From contig JBGAIB010000005.1 in the NCBI GenBank assembly GCA_044225825.1, forward strand, positions 1 to 64,000: a stretch of DNA of 64,000 nucleotides. The letters are read 5' to 3'. Source of the stretch: Bog-950 sp044225825. GTDB taxonomy: Bacteria > Bacteroidota > Bacteroidia > Chitinophagales > LD1. Under the pieces are notes generated by a model. That model was not told where the DNA came from, searched no databases, and saw nothing but the letters and a program-made list of their open reading frames with translations. Made by a program: the position numbers and the translations under genes. This document shows, one piece after another, positions 53,741 through 62,300 of this stretch (positions are counted from its first letter, which is position 1; each line of letters opens with the position of its first letter).

Positions 53741-54910
53741 ATGTATATGAATATACAATTCAATAATAAACTAAAAAAGGCTGCCCTACTGGCAGTTCCG
53801 TTACTCTCCGCTGCAGGTGCGTTTGCACAAGGCGCAGTGCCGCAGGCAGCCTCCACCTCATCTGCGCACTCTACTGTTGACCTGCTGTGGTGGTTATTAC
53901 TAGGCGTAATGGTAATACTCCTGTTTGCCGTAGGTGTATTGGGCAATGTATTAGTTAATTTGGCCCGCGTTACGATGGAGAAAAGCAAATTGGCTGCGGT
54001 TGCAGTCTTATTGCTGATTAGTTCGGTAACATTTGCCCAGGATGCAGCAGCTACTACAACTGCCGCACCCGCTGCCGAAGCTACCGCCAGTAACCCGGAT
54101 AACTGGAATTTAATTATGGCCATGGTAGTGTTAACTGCCTTACTGGCTGCTGTAATTGTGCTGGCGCTTCGCATTCGCCGTATGCTGATTGAACTGGGAG
54201 GTCCTGAATCTGAACGTACAGGTATGGCACTTCACCTTCCCAAATTCTTCGATAATTTGAATGCTTCAGTTGCCATAGAAAAGGAAAAGGACATCCTGCT
54301 GGACCACAATTATGATGGCATTAAGGAGTTGGATAACAACCTGCCTCCATGGTGGAAATACAGTTTCTACATTTCCATAGTATGGGCTATCGCCTACCTG
54401 TTTTATTATCACCTAGGCGGCGGAGGCCCTTCAAGCCAGGCCGAATATATTGCTGAAGTTCAGCAAGGCCAGGTTGAAGTTGAAAATTACATCCGCAGCC
54501 ACCCCAAAAAGGTAGACGAGAACACTGTTACGATGGCCGATGCCGCCGGCATTGCGGATGGTAAAGCCACCTTTACAGCAAACTGCGCGGTATGCCACGG
54601 CAACGCTGGAGAAGGTAACGTTGGACCAAATCTGACGGATGATTATTGGATTCACGGCGGTAGCTTGGGCGACGTATTTAAATCTGTAAAATATGGTTGG
54701 CCTGCAAAAGGTATGAAGTCTTGGCAGGCTGATTTAAATCCAGATCAGATAAGAAATGTGGTTAGCTACATTAAATCACTACGTGGCAGCAACCCGGCTA
54801 ACGCCAAAGCACCGCAAGGCGATTTATATAACGAAGGCGGGACTACCGCTAGTACCGATTCAACTGCAACACCTGCTGTAGACACAACTGCAACAGCAGC
54901 CTCGAAGTAA
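53741..54910 (+). CDS. ccoP: cbb3-type oxidase subunit III (CcoP), mono-heme with extended N-terminus
   Basis: 389 residues. The N-terminus has a signal-like helix (residues about 13-28, ending GAFAQ), a second hydrophobic helix (about 45-75) and a third with signal-like end (SSVTFAQ, about 85-100), then an Ala/Thr linker and a fourth helix (LIMAMVVLTALLAAVIVLAL). The canonical CcoP part follows: PPWWKYSFYISIVWAIAYLF and a cytochrome c domain with one CAVCH and KGMKSW Met ligand. Typical CcoP has two hemes c; here only one CxxCH exists. The Ser/Thr/Ala tail is low complexity. Confidence 0.88.
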   Translation: MYMNIQFNNKLKKAALLAVPLLSAAGAFAQGAVPQAASTSSAHSTVDLLWWLLLGVMVILLFAVGVLGNVLVNLARVTMEKSKLAAVAVLLLISSVTFAQDAAATTTAAPAAEATASNPDNWNLIMAMVVLTALLAAVIVLALRIRRMLIELGGPESERTGMALHLPKFFDNLNASVAIEKEKDILLDHNYDGIKELDNNLPPWWKYSFYISIVWAIAYLFYYHLGGGGPSSQAEYIAEVQQGQVEVENYIRSHPKKVDENTVTMADAAGIADGKATFTANCAVCHGNAGEGNVGPNLTDDYWIHGGSLGDVFKSVKYGWPAKGMKSWQADLNPDQIRNVVSYIKSLRGSNPANAKAPQGDLYNEGGTTASTDSTATPAVDTTATAASK

Positions 54911-54934
54911 AAGTTAAATAAATAAGGAGCGATT

Positions 54935-56347
54935 ATGAATGATGTGAAAAATATGATAGAACGTGACGAACACTTCCGGGATTCGATTAATACTATAACT
55001 GAACATGGTTCGCGCAACTGGATCTTTGCCAAAAAACCATTTGGCAAACTTTACAATGCGCGAACCATTGTAAGTTTAGGATACCTCCTTGTATTCTTTG
55101 CCCTGCCTTGGGTAAAATACAAAGGCGATCCACTGTTTCTGTTTAACATAATAGAACGCAAGTTTATCTTATTCGGAACTGTGTTTTGGCCGCAGGACTT
55201 CTTCCTATTCGTGATCGGCATGCTCACGTTTGTAGTTTTCATCATTCTATTTACCACCGTTTTCGGGCGTATATTTTGTGGATGGGTTTGCCCTCAAACC
55301 ATTTTTATGGAAATGGTTTTCCGTAAAATTGAATATTGGATAGATGGCGATGCCGAAAAGCAGCGCAAGTTATCTACTGCTCCGTGGAATGGAACCAAAA
55401 TCTGGAAACGCAGCCTAAAATTTGTTGCCTTTTTTTCGCTGTCATTCATAATCGCTAATTATTTCCTTGCCTACCTGATAAGCATGGATAACGTAATGTT
55501 ATATGTGAAAGAAGGTATTGGCAAACACCTGGCCACCTTTATACCATTGATGGCCTTTACTTCCGTTTTCTTTTTTGTATACTGGTGGTTCCGCGAACAG
55601 GCTTGTTTAATTGTATGTCCTTACGGCCGGTTGCAAGGTGTAATGCTCGATCCTAATTCGATAGTGGTAGCATACGACTACGTGCGTGGAGAACCCCGGG
55701 GCAAAATGAAAAAAGAATCAACTAAACCTCTGGGCGATTGTATTGATTGTGCCGCTTGTGTGCGTGTTTGCCCTACAGGAATAGATATCAGGAACGGCAC
55801 CCAATTGGAATGCGTTAACTGCACCGCCTGTATTGATGCCTGTGACGATATTATGATACACGTAAACAAGCCTACCGGATTGATCCGTTATGCTTCGGAG
55901 AACAACATCGCCAAGAGCGAAAAAGTTAAACTAACACCGCGCATAATCGGATACATAACAGTTCTTACAGCTTTGATAGCTGTACTCGCAGTATTATTAA
56001 TAACCAGAAAGGATATTCAAACTACTATACTACGCGCACAGGGCATGATGTATCAGGAAAAAGGTCCAAACCAAATCAGCAACCTGTACAACATACAATT
56101 GATAAATAAAACGCGCGAAGATTTACCTGTTACATTAAAGGTAGAAGACGGCGACTTACAGGGTACGATTACGATGGTTGGTAAAGATTTGGTTGTACCG
56201 AAATCTTCAATTGGCGAAGGAGTATTTTTCCTTACAACAGACAGGGCCAACATCCATAACCGTAAGAGCAAAGTCTCAATAGGAGTATACAGCGGCGATA
56301 AAAAAATAGATGTAGTTACTACCAACTTTTTAGGACCTGCAAATTAA
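54935..56347 (+). CDS. ccoG: cbb3 oxidase accessory protein CcoG (FixG-like ferredoxin)
   Basis: 470 residues with five or so membrane helices, the motif CGWVCPQTIFMEMVFRKIEYW, and two 4Fe-4S ferredoxin motifs (CIDCAACVRVCPTGID and CVNCTACIDACD), ending in an Ig-like FixG C-terminal domain (about 370-470). CcoG is a cupric reductase that supplies Cu+ for oxidase assembly. Order ccoP-ccoG-fixH is canonical. Confidence 0.93.
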   Translation: MNDVKNMIERDEHFRDSINTITEHGSRNWIFAKKPFGKLYNARTIVSLGYLLVFFALPWVKYKGDPLFLFNIIERKFILFGTVFWPQDFFLFVIGMLTFVVFIILFTTVFGRIFCGWVCPQTIFMEMVFRKIEYWIDGDAEKQRKLSTAPWNGTKIWKRSLKFVAFFSLSFIIANYFLAYLISMDNVMLYVKEGIGKHLATFIPLMAFTSVFFFVYWWFREQACLIVCPYGRLQGVMLDPNSIVVAYDYVRGEPRGKMKKESTKPLGDCIDCAACVRVCPTGIDIRNGTQLECVNCTACIDACDDIMIHVNKPTGLIRYASENNIAKSEKVKLTPRIIGYITVLTALIAVLAVLLITRKDIQTTILRAQGMMYQEKGPNQISNLYNIQLINKTREDLPVTLKVEDGDLQGTITMVGKDLVVPKSSIGEGVFFLTTDRANIHNRKSKVSIGVYSGDKKIDVVTTNFLGPAN

Positions 56348-56359
56348 AAATCAGCGATT

Positions 56360-56809
56360 ATGTTTAAGAAATTCAATTGGGGATGGGGGATAGCACTGGT
56401 ATACGGCACCTTTGTGGTGTTTATGCTAGCCCTGGTTTACAAATCCACCCAAACCAAAGAGGAACTCGTTACCGAAGATTACTACGGCAAAGAGTTAAAA
56501 TACCAGGAGCAAATTGACAAGCAAAGCCGTGCTGACAAATTTAAGCAGCAACTACAATGGAAAGTCGAGAATCGCAAAGTAGAATTGACCTTCCCAAGCG
56601 AGGTTGCCGGCAAACAGGTTAAGGCAGACGTTTTGTTCTACCGCCCTAACAACAGCAAGCAAGACTTTAATATCAGTTGTACCCCTGATGCTTCAGGCAT
56701 TTGTGCGATTGCAAGCGAGAAGTTCGAGAAAGGTATTTATAAAATACAGGTAGAATGGACTGCCGACGGCATTGCCTACTACAACGAAGGACAGATAAAT
56801 ATTAACTAA
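56360..56809 (+). CDS. fixH: FixH/CcoH family protein
   Basis: 149 residues: one N-terminal membrane helix (GWGIALVYGTFVVFMLALVY) with the family segment TEDYYGKELKYQEQIDK, then an extracytoplasmic beta-domain. FixH/CcoH helps assembly and stability of cbb3 oxidase. The stop codon overlaps the start of the next gene by one base (56809). Confidence 0.9.
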   Translation: MFKKFNWGWGIALVYGTFVVFMLALVYKSTQTKEELVTEDYYGKELKYQEQIDKQSRADKFKQQLQWKVENRKVELTFPSEVAGKQVKADVLFYRPNNSKQDFNISCTPDASGICAIASEKFEKGIYKIQVEWTADGIAYYNEGQININ

Positions 56810-57522
56810 TGGAATTTCTGCTGGCAGCTCTAACGCTTGGTTTTTTAGGCAGCTTTCACTGTGTTGGAATGTGCGGCCCCATTGCCCTTGCGCTGCCCCT
56901 GAATGGTGAAAATGCCGCTAAACGTATAACAAGTGCCTTACTTTATAATCTAGGGAGGGTTGTTACCTATAGCCTTTTCGGTGTTTTGTTTGGACTGCTT
57001 GGCAAAGGATTCATCATCGCAGGATATCAACAGGCGCTTTCCATTGGTCTGGGGATTTTAATCCTTGTTGCGCTTGTGATTAGCAAGGTAAAAGGTCCTT
57101 CTAATCATATGACAACAATCATGTTCTCCTTTCTGTCAAAAATCAAATTTTCGTTGGGGAAACTGTTGAAGAGTAAGAACTACACTTCAGGTTTTTGGAT
57201 TGGCATGTTAAATGGGCTCCTCCCCTGTGGTTTAGTTTATGTAGGGGTGGCAGGTGCCATTGCAACTGGTAGCGCCCTTAATGGGGCTATGTTTATGGCT
57301 ACGTTTGGTTTAGGAACCGTGCCTGCCATGTTCTTGATTTCGATGATTTCGCACACTATTGGAACCGGCGTGCGAAACAAAATAAGAAAAGTGGTTCCGG
57401 TAATGGTTGGTTTAATGGCCTGTGTGCTAATACTGCGGGGTATGAATTTAGGTATACCCTATATAAGCCCGGAGTTAAGCAAAACAGATTGCACTAAGCA
57501 CACCTGTTGCCACAAAAAATAG
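56809..57522 (+). CDS. SafE/TauE-like (UreH-domain) membrane protein of the cbb3 locus
   Basis: 237 residues with six or seven membrane helices. The N-terminal CVGMCGPIALALP and central GFWIGMLNGLLPCGLVYVG motifs define the sulfite-exporter-like/UreH family whose cbb3-locus members are copper transporters (CcoA is a different family). A Cys/His-rich tail (CTKHTCCHKK) may bind metal. Likely role: metal handling for the oxidase; inferred from place and tail. Confidence 0.85.
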   Translation: MEFLLAALTLGFLGSFHCVGMCGPIALALPLNGENAAKRITSALLYNLGRVVTYSLFGVLFGLLGKGFIIAGYQQALSIGLGILILVALVISKVKGPSNHMTTIMFSFLSKIKFSLGKLLKSKNYTSGFWIGMLNGLLPCGLVYVGVAGAIATGSALNGAMFMATFGLGTVPAMFLISMISHTIGTGVRNKIRKVVPVMVGLMACVLILRGMNLGIPYISPELSKTDCTKHTCCHKK

Positions 57523-57536
57523 TTAAAGCCCTGACG

Positions 57537-57959
57537 ATGAAGATTTTTATTGACGATAATAAAACCCTGGCCGAAATTCAGCGAGAATTCGGTAAAGAAT
57601 TCCCTTATCTGAAAATTGAATTCTTTGAAACTCCGCATAATAAGGCTAAGGCTTTGCCTAAATCTAAAATGTACCCCAACGCCCGCACGGTAGGTTCCTG
57701 CCGCAAGGTGCACAACACTGGTGAAATTTCCATCTCTAAAAACGAACTAGTGGAGAAATTAGAACAGGATTTTTGGGACAATTTCGGTCTTTCAGTTCAG
57801 GTATTCCGCAAATCTGGGACGCTCTGGATAGAAACCAGTCTCACTGATTCCTGGTCGCTCGAGCGACAAAACCGAGAAGGGCATGAAATTTCCGAGAATA
57901 AGTCGGCCAAGGAAATAAGTGATGAACTGGACCTTACAGATCGCGACAAATGGGATTAG
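57537..57959 (+). CDS. Conserved hypothetical protein
   Basis: About 140 residues from ATG 57537 (MKIFIDDNKTLAEIQREFG). Soluble, no signal peptide. Contains AKALPKSKMYPNARTVGSCRKVHNTGEISISK and a C-terminal region rich in Asp/Glu/Ser (DELDLTDRDKWD). No named family recognised. It is last in the oxidase operon, 15 bp behind the UreH-like gene. Its stop codon overlaps by three bases that of the convergent regulator gene (57956-57959). Confidence 0.65.
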   Translation: MKIFIDDNKTLAEIQREFGKEFPYLKIEFFETPHNKAKALPKSKMYPNARTVGSCRKVHNTGEISISKNELVEKLEQDFWDNFGLSVQVFRKSGTLWIETSLTDSWSLERQNREGHEISENKSAKEISDELDLTDRDKWD

Positions 57960-59014
57960 TTAAGGAGATTCTTAAGCTTCACTTCATCCAGTATAGATAT
58001 TTTACCTTCCTTAATATCAATCAACTTCTCGTTCTTAAAGTCGCTTAGTGTACGAATCAATGATTCGGTTGCTGTACCTACCACTTGCGCTAAATCCTCG
58101 CGAGACATCTCCAGTCTTGGTTTATCGCCAGGAGCTTTCTTGAATTTTTCATAAACCAACAATAAGCCGTTAGCAACACGCTTACGCAAGGAATTGTAGG
58201 CAAGGTTCAGCAACTGATCTTCCTTTTCAACCAGATTGTGAGATAACAACCGTATGAATTTACGCGCCACCTGACTATCGCTGCTTATAAGTGCAATAAA
58301 ATCGGTCTTAGGTATCAACATTACTTCAGAATCTTCAAGTGCTTCGGCATTATCGGTATAAAGCGTCTCTTCTAACAATGCCGTATATCCCATAAAATCA
58401 CCTTCCTTATAAATGGCGGTAATCAACTCCTTACCATCGTCATTCATACGGAAACTCTTGATTTTGCCTTTTGCTACAAACAACAGACTGGTGGGGCGAT
58501 GGCCCTGGGTATACACCATTTGCTTCTTCTTGTAATTCTGTACCTCCCGATCCCCTTTTGTTAAATCTATTTTACCACTATCACGTGCCTGATTGAGGAA
58601 ATCGTTAATGCCCTCCAGGTTGCTGGCATATTCGGACTTGAGCATGTCTGATTTTTTCAGACGCACCTCAACTGCGTTAAGCAACTCAATATCGTCAAAT
58701 GGCTTGGTAATAAAGTCGTCCGCTCCCATTTCCATGCCTTTTCTGAAATCGGCACGATCCGCTTTGGCGGTCAGAAAAATGAATGGTATAGCTGAAGTTT
58801 TAGGGTTTTTACTTAGCATATGCAGTACGCCATAACCATCCAACTCGGGCATCATTATGTCACAAATAATTAAATCAGGCTGGTCTTGTAACGCAGCATC
58901 AACACCTAATTTGCCATTTTCTGCCCCGGTAACCTGGTATTTTGCTAATTCCAGGATTTCCGCAATATTCTCTCTAACTGCCTTATTATCCTCTATAAGT
59001 AAAATCTTCTTCAT
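57956..59014 (-). CDS. Receiver-cNMP-HTH fusion: response regulator of the CRP/FNR family
   Basis: 352 residues. Receiver domain about 1-120 (LLIEDNKAVRENIAEIL, phospho-acceptor Asp in IICDIMMPELDGYG, Lys in DDFITKPFDD), a linker, a cNMP-binding-like domain (about 155-265; VAKGKIKSFRMNDDGKELI, YKEGDFMGYTALL) and a CRP-type HTH (about 290-345; MSREDLAQVVGTATESLIRTL). There is no N-terminal cysteine cluster as in FNR. The recognition helix TESLIR aligns with FNR VETISR and CRP RETVGR: Glu and Arg are kept and the CRP Arg is replaced by Thr. Encoded 12 bp behind the PAS kinase, probably its partner. Confidence 0.9.
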   Translation of the reverse strand: MKKILLIEDNKAVRENIAEILELAKYQVTGAENGKLGVDAALQDQPDLIICDIMMPELDGYGVLHMLSKNPKTSAIPFIFLTAKADRADFRKGMEMGADDFITKPFDDIELLNAVEVRLKKSDMLKSEYASNLEGINDFLNQARDSGKIDLTKGDREVQNYKKKQMVYTQGHRPTSLLFVAKGKIKSFRMNDDGKELITAIYKEGDFMGYTALLEETLYTDNAEALEDSEVMLIPKTDFIALISSDSQVARKFIRLLSHNLVEKEDQLLNLAYNSLRKRVANGLLLVYEKFKKAPGDKPRLEMSREDLAQVVGTATESLIRTLSDFKNEKLIDIKEGKISILDEVKLKNLLN

Positions 59015-59026
59015 ACTTAAATGTGG

Positions 59027-60586
59027 TTATACTATGGGAATATGGATTGTAAATATAGTTCCTTCTCCCAATTTACTATCTACCTCAATAGAACCTCCCA
59101 TCAATTCTAAATACTTGTAAATAATATGTAGGCCCAAACCTGTTCCTTGAATATTTACGGCATTGCGGGCTCTGAAAAACCGTTCAAACAAATGCTGTAG
59201 GTCTTCAACTGAAATTCCAATACCGCTATCCTTCACTGAAATTGTTAGACTGCCATTTTCGTTAAATGCGGATATGTTAATTGTACCGCCATCATCGGAA
59301 AACTTAACCGCATTGGAGGTTAGGTTTAAAAGAATAATCTTTAAAAGTCGCTTATCCGTGGTCACCTCTGCCGGACCGTTTAGATGGTAATCAAGCACCT
59401 GATGCTTTTGATTAATCTCGCGCATTTCTGCCACAAAATCGTCCATAAACCTATGAAAATCAAAAACCTCTTTCCTTACCTCAACAAGTCCTTCTTCCAA
59501 TTTACCCAAAGAAAGCAGATCCTCCAACATAGAACTCATGTGCTGCACTGAATCCTTAATTCGGTTAATATGGCGCTCACGCTTATCTTGTTCCTCGCTG
59601 AGGGCATATCTACCTACCAAAGCAGCTGAAGAAAGGATGGTGCTGAGCGGTGTCCGAAACTCGTGGGATACGGTCGAAACAAAGCGTGATTTCAAATCAC
59701 CCAATTCCTTTTCGCGTTCCAGAGCTGTGGCAAGGTCGTTTTTGGAACGTTCCAACTGTGCCAGGGTTTCGCGTAACATCATTGTACGGTCCGAAACCTT
59801 CTGCTCCAGTCCTGTGTTAAGCGATTTTATTTCCTTGGAGACCTTTTCAAGTTCCTCCTTCTGTTTAATAACCAGTTCTTCGTTCTTTTTCCGAACTGTT
59901 ATATCAATAATAAAAGCCACTACATAAGCTTCTCGGCCCAGTTTATAATGACTCAAGCTTATTTCAACCGGGAATACCGAACCATCCTTTCGCTTGGCGA
60001 AGAGATCGCGGCCTGCACCCATTACCCGGTTCAATGGTTGATGATGAAACCCTTCCCGTTTGGCAACATGTGTTGAACGTGCTTCATTGGGGATTAATAC
60101 TTCAATGCGTTCACCTACAAGCTCTTCTTTTCCGTAGCCAAAAAGTGATTCGGCTGTTGGATCAATTAATACAATTTGACCTGAGCGGTTGGTAAGTATG
60201 ATACCTTCGGTAGCAAAGGAAAACAAGGCAGTCATCTGCTTGGTGCTTTCCTCCGTTTTATCACGCATGTTTTTAAAATAGAGCACAAAAAACAGCGAAA
60301 CAATTACGCCCAACAAGGAATTGCAATGGTTAAAAGCTACCTTGGCAATATCTTCTCCGGGATGCATAAAAAATACAGAGCCCATTATAACGATAGTGGA
60401 AAGTGCCGCTGAAATGATTGAACTAGTTTTGCCCTCCGAATAAAAAGTAAGCAACACAGCTACGATATAAGCACTTTCCAGATATACACCGGCAGGTGAA
60501 ATATATTCCAGAAAACCATTCAACACAATAACCGATAAACTGGCTGTGTCAAACAATAATTCTTTCGTACGGGTGCGGTTATACAT
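59027..60586 (-). CDS. Membrane PAS-domain sensor histidine kinase
   Basis: 519 residues. About four or five short hydrophobic segments in the first 105 residues (LSVIVLNGFLEYISPAGVYL, IVAVLLTFYSEG, LLGVIVSLFFVLYF), a PAS domain (about 120-240; GIILTNRSGQIVLIDPTAES, PVEISLSHYKLGREAYVVAF), a coiled coil, phospho-acceptor motif FVSTVSHEFRTPLSTILS (about 310) and an ATPase with SNAVKF, DSGIGI and GTGLGLHIIYKYLELMGG. It lies directly before the receiver-CRP gene and five bases after the nuclease gene. Signal unknown. Confidence 0.92.
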   Translation of the reverse strand: MYNRTRTKELLFDTASLSVIVLNGFLEYISPAGVYLESAYIVAVLLTFYSEGKTSSIISAALSTIVIMGSVFFMHPGEDIAKVAFNHCNSLLGVIVSLFFVLYFKNMRDKTEESTKQMTALFSFATEGIILTNRSGQIVLIDPTAESLFGYGKEELVGERIEVLIPNEARSTHVAKREGFHHQPLNRVMGAGRDLFAKRKDGSVFPVEISLSHYKLGREAYVVAFIIDITVRKKNEELVIKQKEELEKVSKEIKSLNTGLEQKVSDRTMMLRETLAQLERSKNDLATALEREKELGDLKSRFVSTVSHEFRTPLSTILSSAALVGRYALSEEQDKRERHINRIKDSVQHMSSMLEDLLSLGKLEEGLVEVRKEVFDFHRFMDDFVAEMREINQKHQVLDYHLNGPAEVTTDKRLLKIILLNLTSNAVKFSDDGGTINISAFNENGSLTISVKDSGIGISVEDLQHLFERFFRARNAVNIQGTGLGLHIIYKYLELMGGSIEVDSKLGEGTIFTIHIPIV

Positions 60587-60591
60587 ACCTC

Positions 60592-61992
60592 TTATAGTTG
60601 AAACTTTTCGTGCATGGCCGGCACTAAAATACTATTGTAACCAAGGTCTTTTAACTTATCGGCAAACTTCAGCTGCACATCGTACTCGCCATGCACCAAA
60701 AACAAGGCTTTTAGTTTTGCAGGATCCTGTCCCTGTATATAGCGCAACAAATCGTCCCTATCACCGTGAGCACTCATCGAGCGCATGGTTTGAATCTCCG
60801 CCCTTACATCAAATGGTTCTCCAAAGATAGTAACTGCGGTTTGTCCGCGCATCAATTTACCACCCAATGAATTGGGTTCGCAATAGCCTACCAACAAGAT
60901 AGTGTTTCTATTCGAACCGATATTATGCTTAATATGGTGCTTTACCCTTCCTGCATCAGCCATGCCGGAAGCTGAAATAATTACACACGGCTCTTTTTTA
61001 CTATTTAACGCTTTTGAATCTTCTGCCTCAGTTATGTACTGTAACCGGCTAAAATCAAACGGATTTTCATCGCGTTTCATGTATTTCAGCAGTTTCTCAT
61101 TGTAGTATTCACTGTGCTTTTTTACCACCTCCGTTGCTTGTACCGAAAGCGGGCTATCGACATAGAAGTTTATAGGAGGAAGCTGGTTGGCTATATCCAG
61201 GCGGTTAAAAGCATATACCAACTCCTGGGTCCGGCCAACGCTAAATGCCGGGATGATAAGATTACCTTTTTTCTTCAGGCAGGTATCCACTATAATATCA
61301 AGCAACCTTTTATCGCTAAGCGCAGTATCTTCGTGAAGACTATCACCATAGGTTGATTCCAAAATCAGATAATCAGCTTGAGGAAACGATTCAGGTTGCT
61401 TCAATATTTCATCATTATACCTGCCAACATCTCCGCTAAAACTTAAAATTCGCTCACCCTCCTTGTATTTAATCTTAACATGTACAGATGTACTACCGAT
61501 AATGTGGCCGGCATCCGTAAGGTAAAATGAGGCTTCTTCGTTCAAATGGATCCATTGATGATAATCTACTTTGCGGAAATAGGTTAGGCAATGCTCAACA
61601 TCTTCCTCTGTATACAGCGCCTCCACCGGTTTTTCCCCCTTTTTTGCCCGCTTTTTGTTATGATAGGCTATATCGGATCTCTGAATTTTAGCAGAATCCC
61701 GCAATAGTATCGCCGTTAAATCGTAGGTAGCATCCGTACAATAAATTTGTCCTCTAAATCCATCATTCACCAATTTGGGGATTAATCCGCAATGGTCGAT
61801 GTGGGCGTGACTTAATAGCAGAAAATCTATTTCGGACGGATCAAAACCAAATACACGGTTCAACTGATCTGCTTCTTTGGGGTTACCCTGAAACATACCG
61901 CAGTCAAGCAGTATTTTGGTGCCCTTCTCTAGTTCTAACAGGTGTTTACTACCTGTTACACAATGTGCTGCACCATGAAAAGAAATATTCAT
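60592..61992 (-). CDS. MBL-fold/beta-CASP RNA-processing hydrolase
   Basis: 466 residues. Metal site HAHIDHCGLIP (motif HxHxDH), LTDAGHIIGS and GHGD-like MSAHGDRDDLLRYI belong to the beta-lactamase fold; the beta-CASP insertion and C-terminal RMMBL region (LVHGEYDVQLKFADKL) mark the CPSF-73/YSH1-like group of RNA nucleases. Genes of this type recur next to universal-stress and hypoxia genes in several phyla. It is the first gene in an operon with the PAS kinase (5 bp) and receiver-CRP regulator. Confidence 0.88.
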   Translation of the reverse strand: MNISFHGAAHCVTGSKHLLELEKGTKILLDCGMFQGNPKEADQLNRVFGFDPSEIDFLLLSHAHIDHCGLIPKLVNDGFRGQIYCTDATYDLTAILLRDSAKIQRSDIAYHNKKRAKKGEKPVEALYTEEDVEHCLTYFRKVDYHQWIHLNEEASFYLTDAGHIIGSTSVHVKIKYKEGERILSFSGDVGRYNDEILKQPESFPQADYLILESTYGDSLHEDTALSDKRLLDIIVDTCLKKKGNLIIPAFSVGRTQELVYAFNRLDIANQLPPINFYVDSPLSVQATEVVKKHSEYYNEKLLKYMKRDENPFDFSRLQYITEAEDSKALNSKKEPCVIISASGMADAGRVKHHIKHNIGSNRNTILLVGYCEPNSLGGKLMRGQTAVTIFGEPFDVRAEIQTMRSMSAHGDRDDLLRYIQGQDPAKLKALFLVHGEYDVQLKFADKLKDLGYNSILVPAMHEKFQL

Positions 61993-62300
61993 CGCTGCAA
62001 GATGAGGTAGAATTTTGATTCAAAAAAGAGGAATAGGCAGGTATTTTAACAAAACTCAAAAATCACGCATCAAAACCCTCATTTTCAGTCATTTTTAGGG
62101 CCTTTTAACCAACTCAGCAATCAACATATTATCATGGTTGTATACCAGCCCGGTAATCTAAAAAGTAAGTAATTCGGTGTGTTTTAAGGCCTCAAATTTT
62201 GTGGAAAACCTGTGGATACGTGTTGGTTTCTTCGGGTTTTAGGGGCTACCCGTTTTTATATTTTCGTTCCCCTTTTGCACATTGATAAAGTGACCCATTT
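61993..62300. other. 308-bp divergent gap between nuclease operon and smc
   Basis: AT-rich. It holds two DnaA-box-like 9-mers in the same orientation (TGTGGAAAA at 62200 and TGTGGATAC at 62211), and a small hairpin CGGGT..ACCCG (62233-62252) followed by TTTTTATATTTT 40-70 bp before the smc ATG. No TGA-N6-TCA site was found here. No gene is apparent. Confidence 0.55.

Noticed and set aside
57459..57713. Minus-strand open frame spanning the UreH-like and hypothetical genes
   Set aside because: It crosses two coding genes of the cbb3 operon and has no recognisable content.
62190..62225. Replication origin at the DnaA-box-like repeats
   Set aside because: Only two imperfect boxes, no AT-rich unwinding element array, and no dnaA/dnaN/gidA neighbours.
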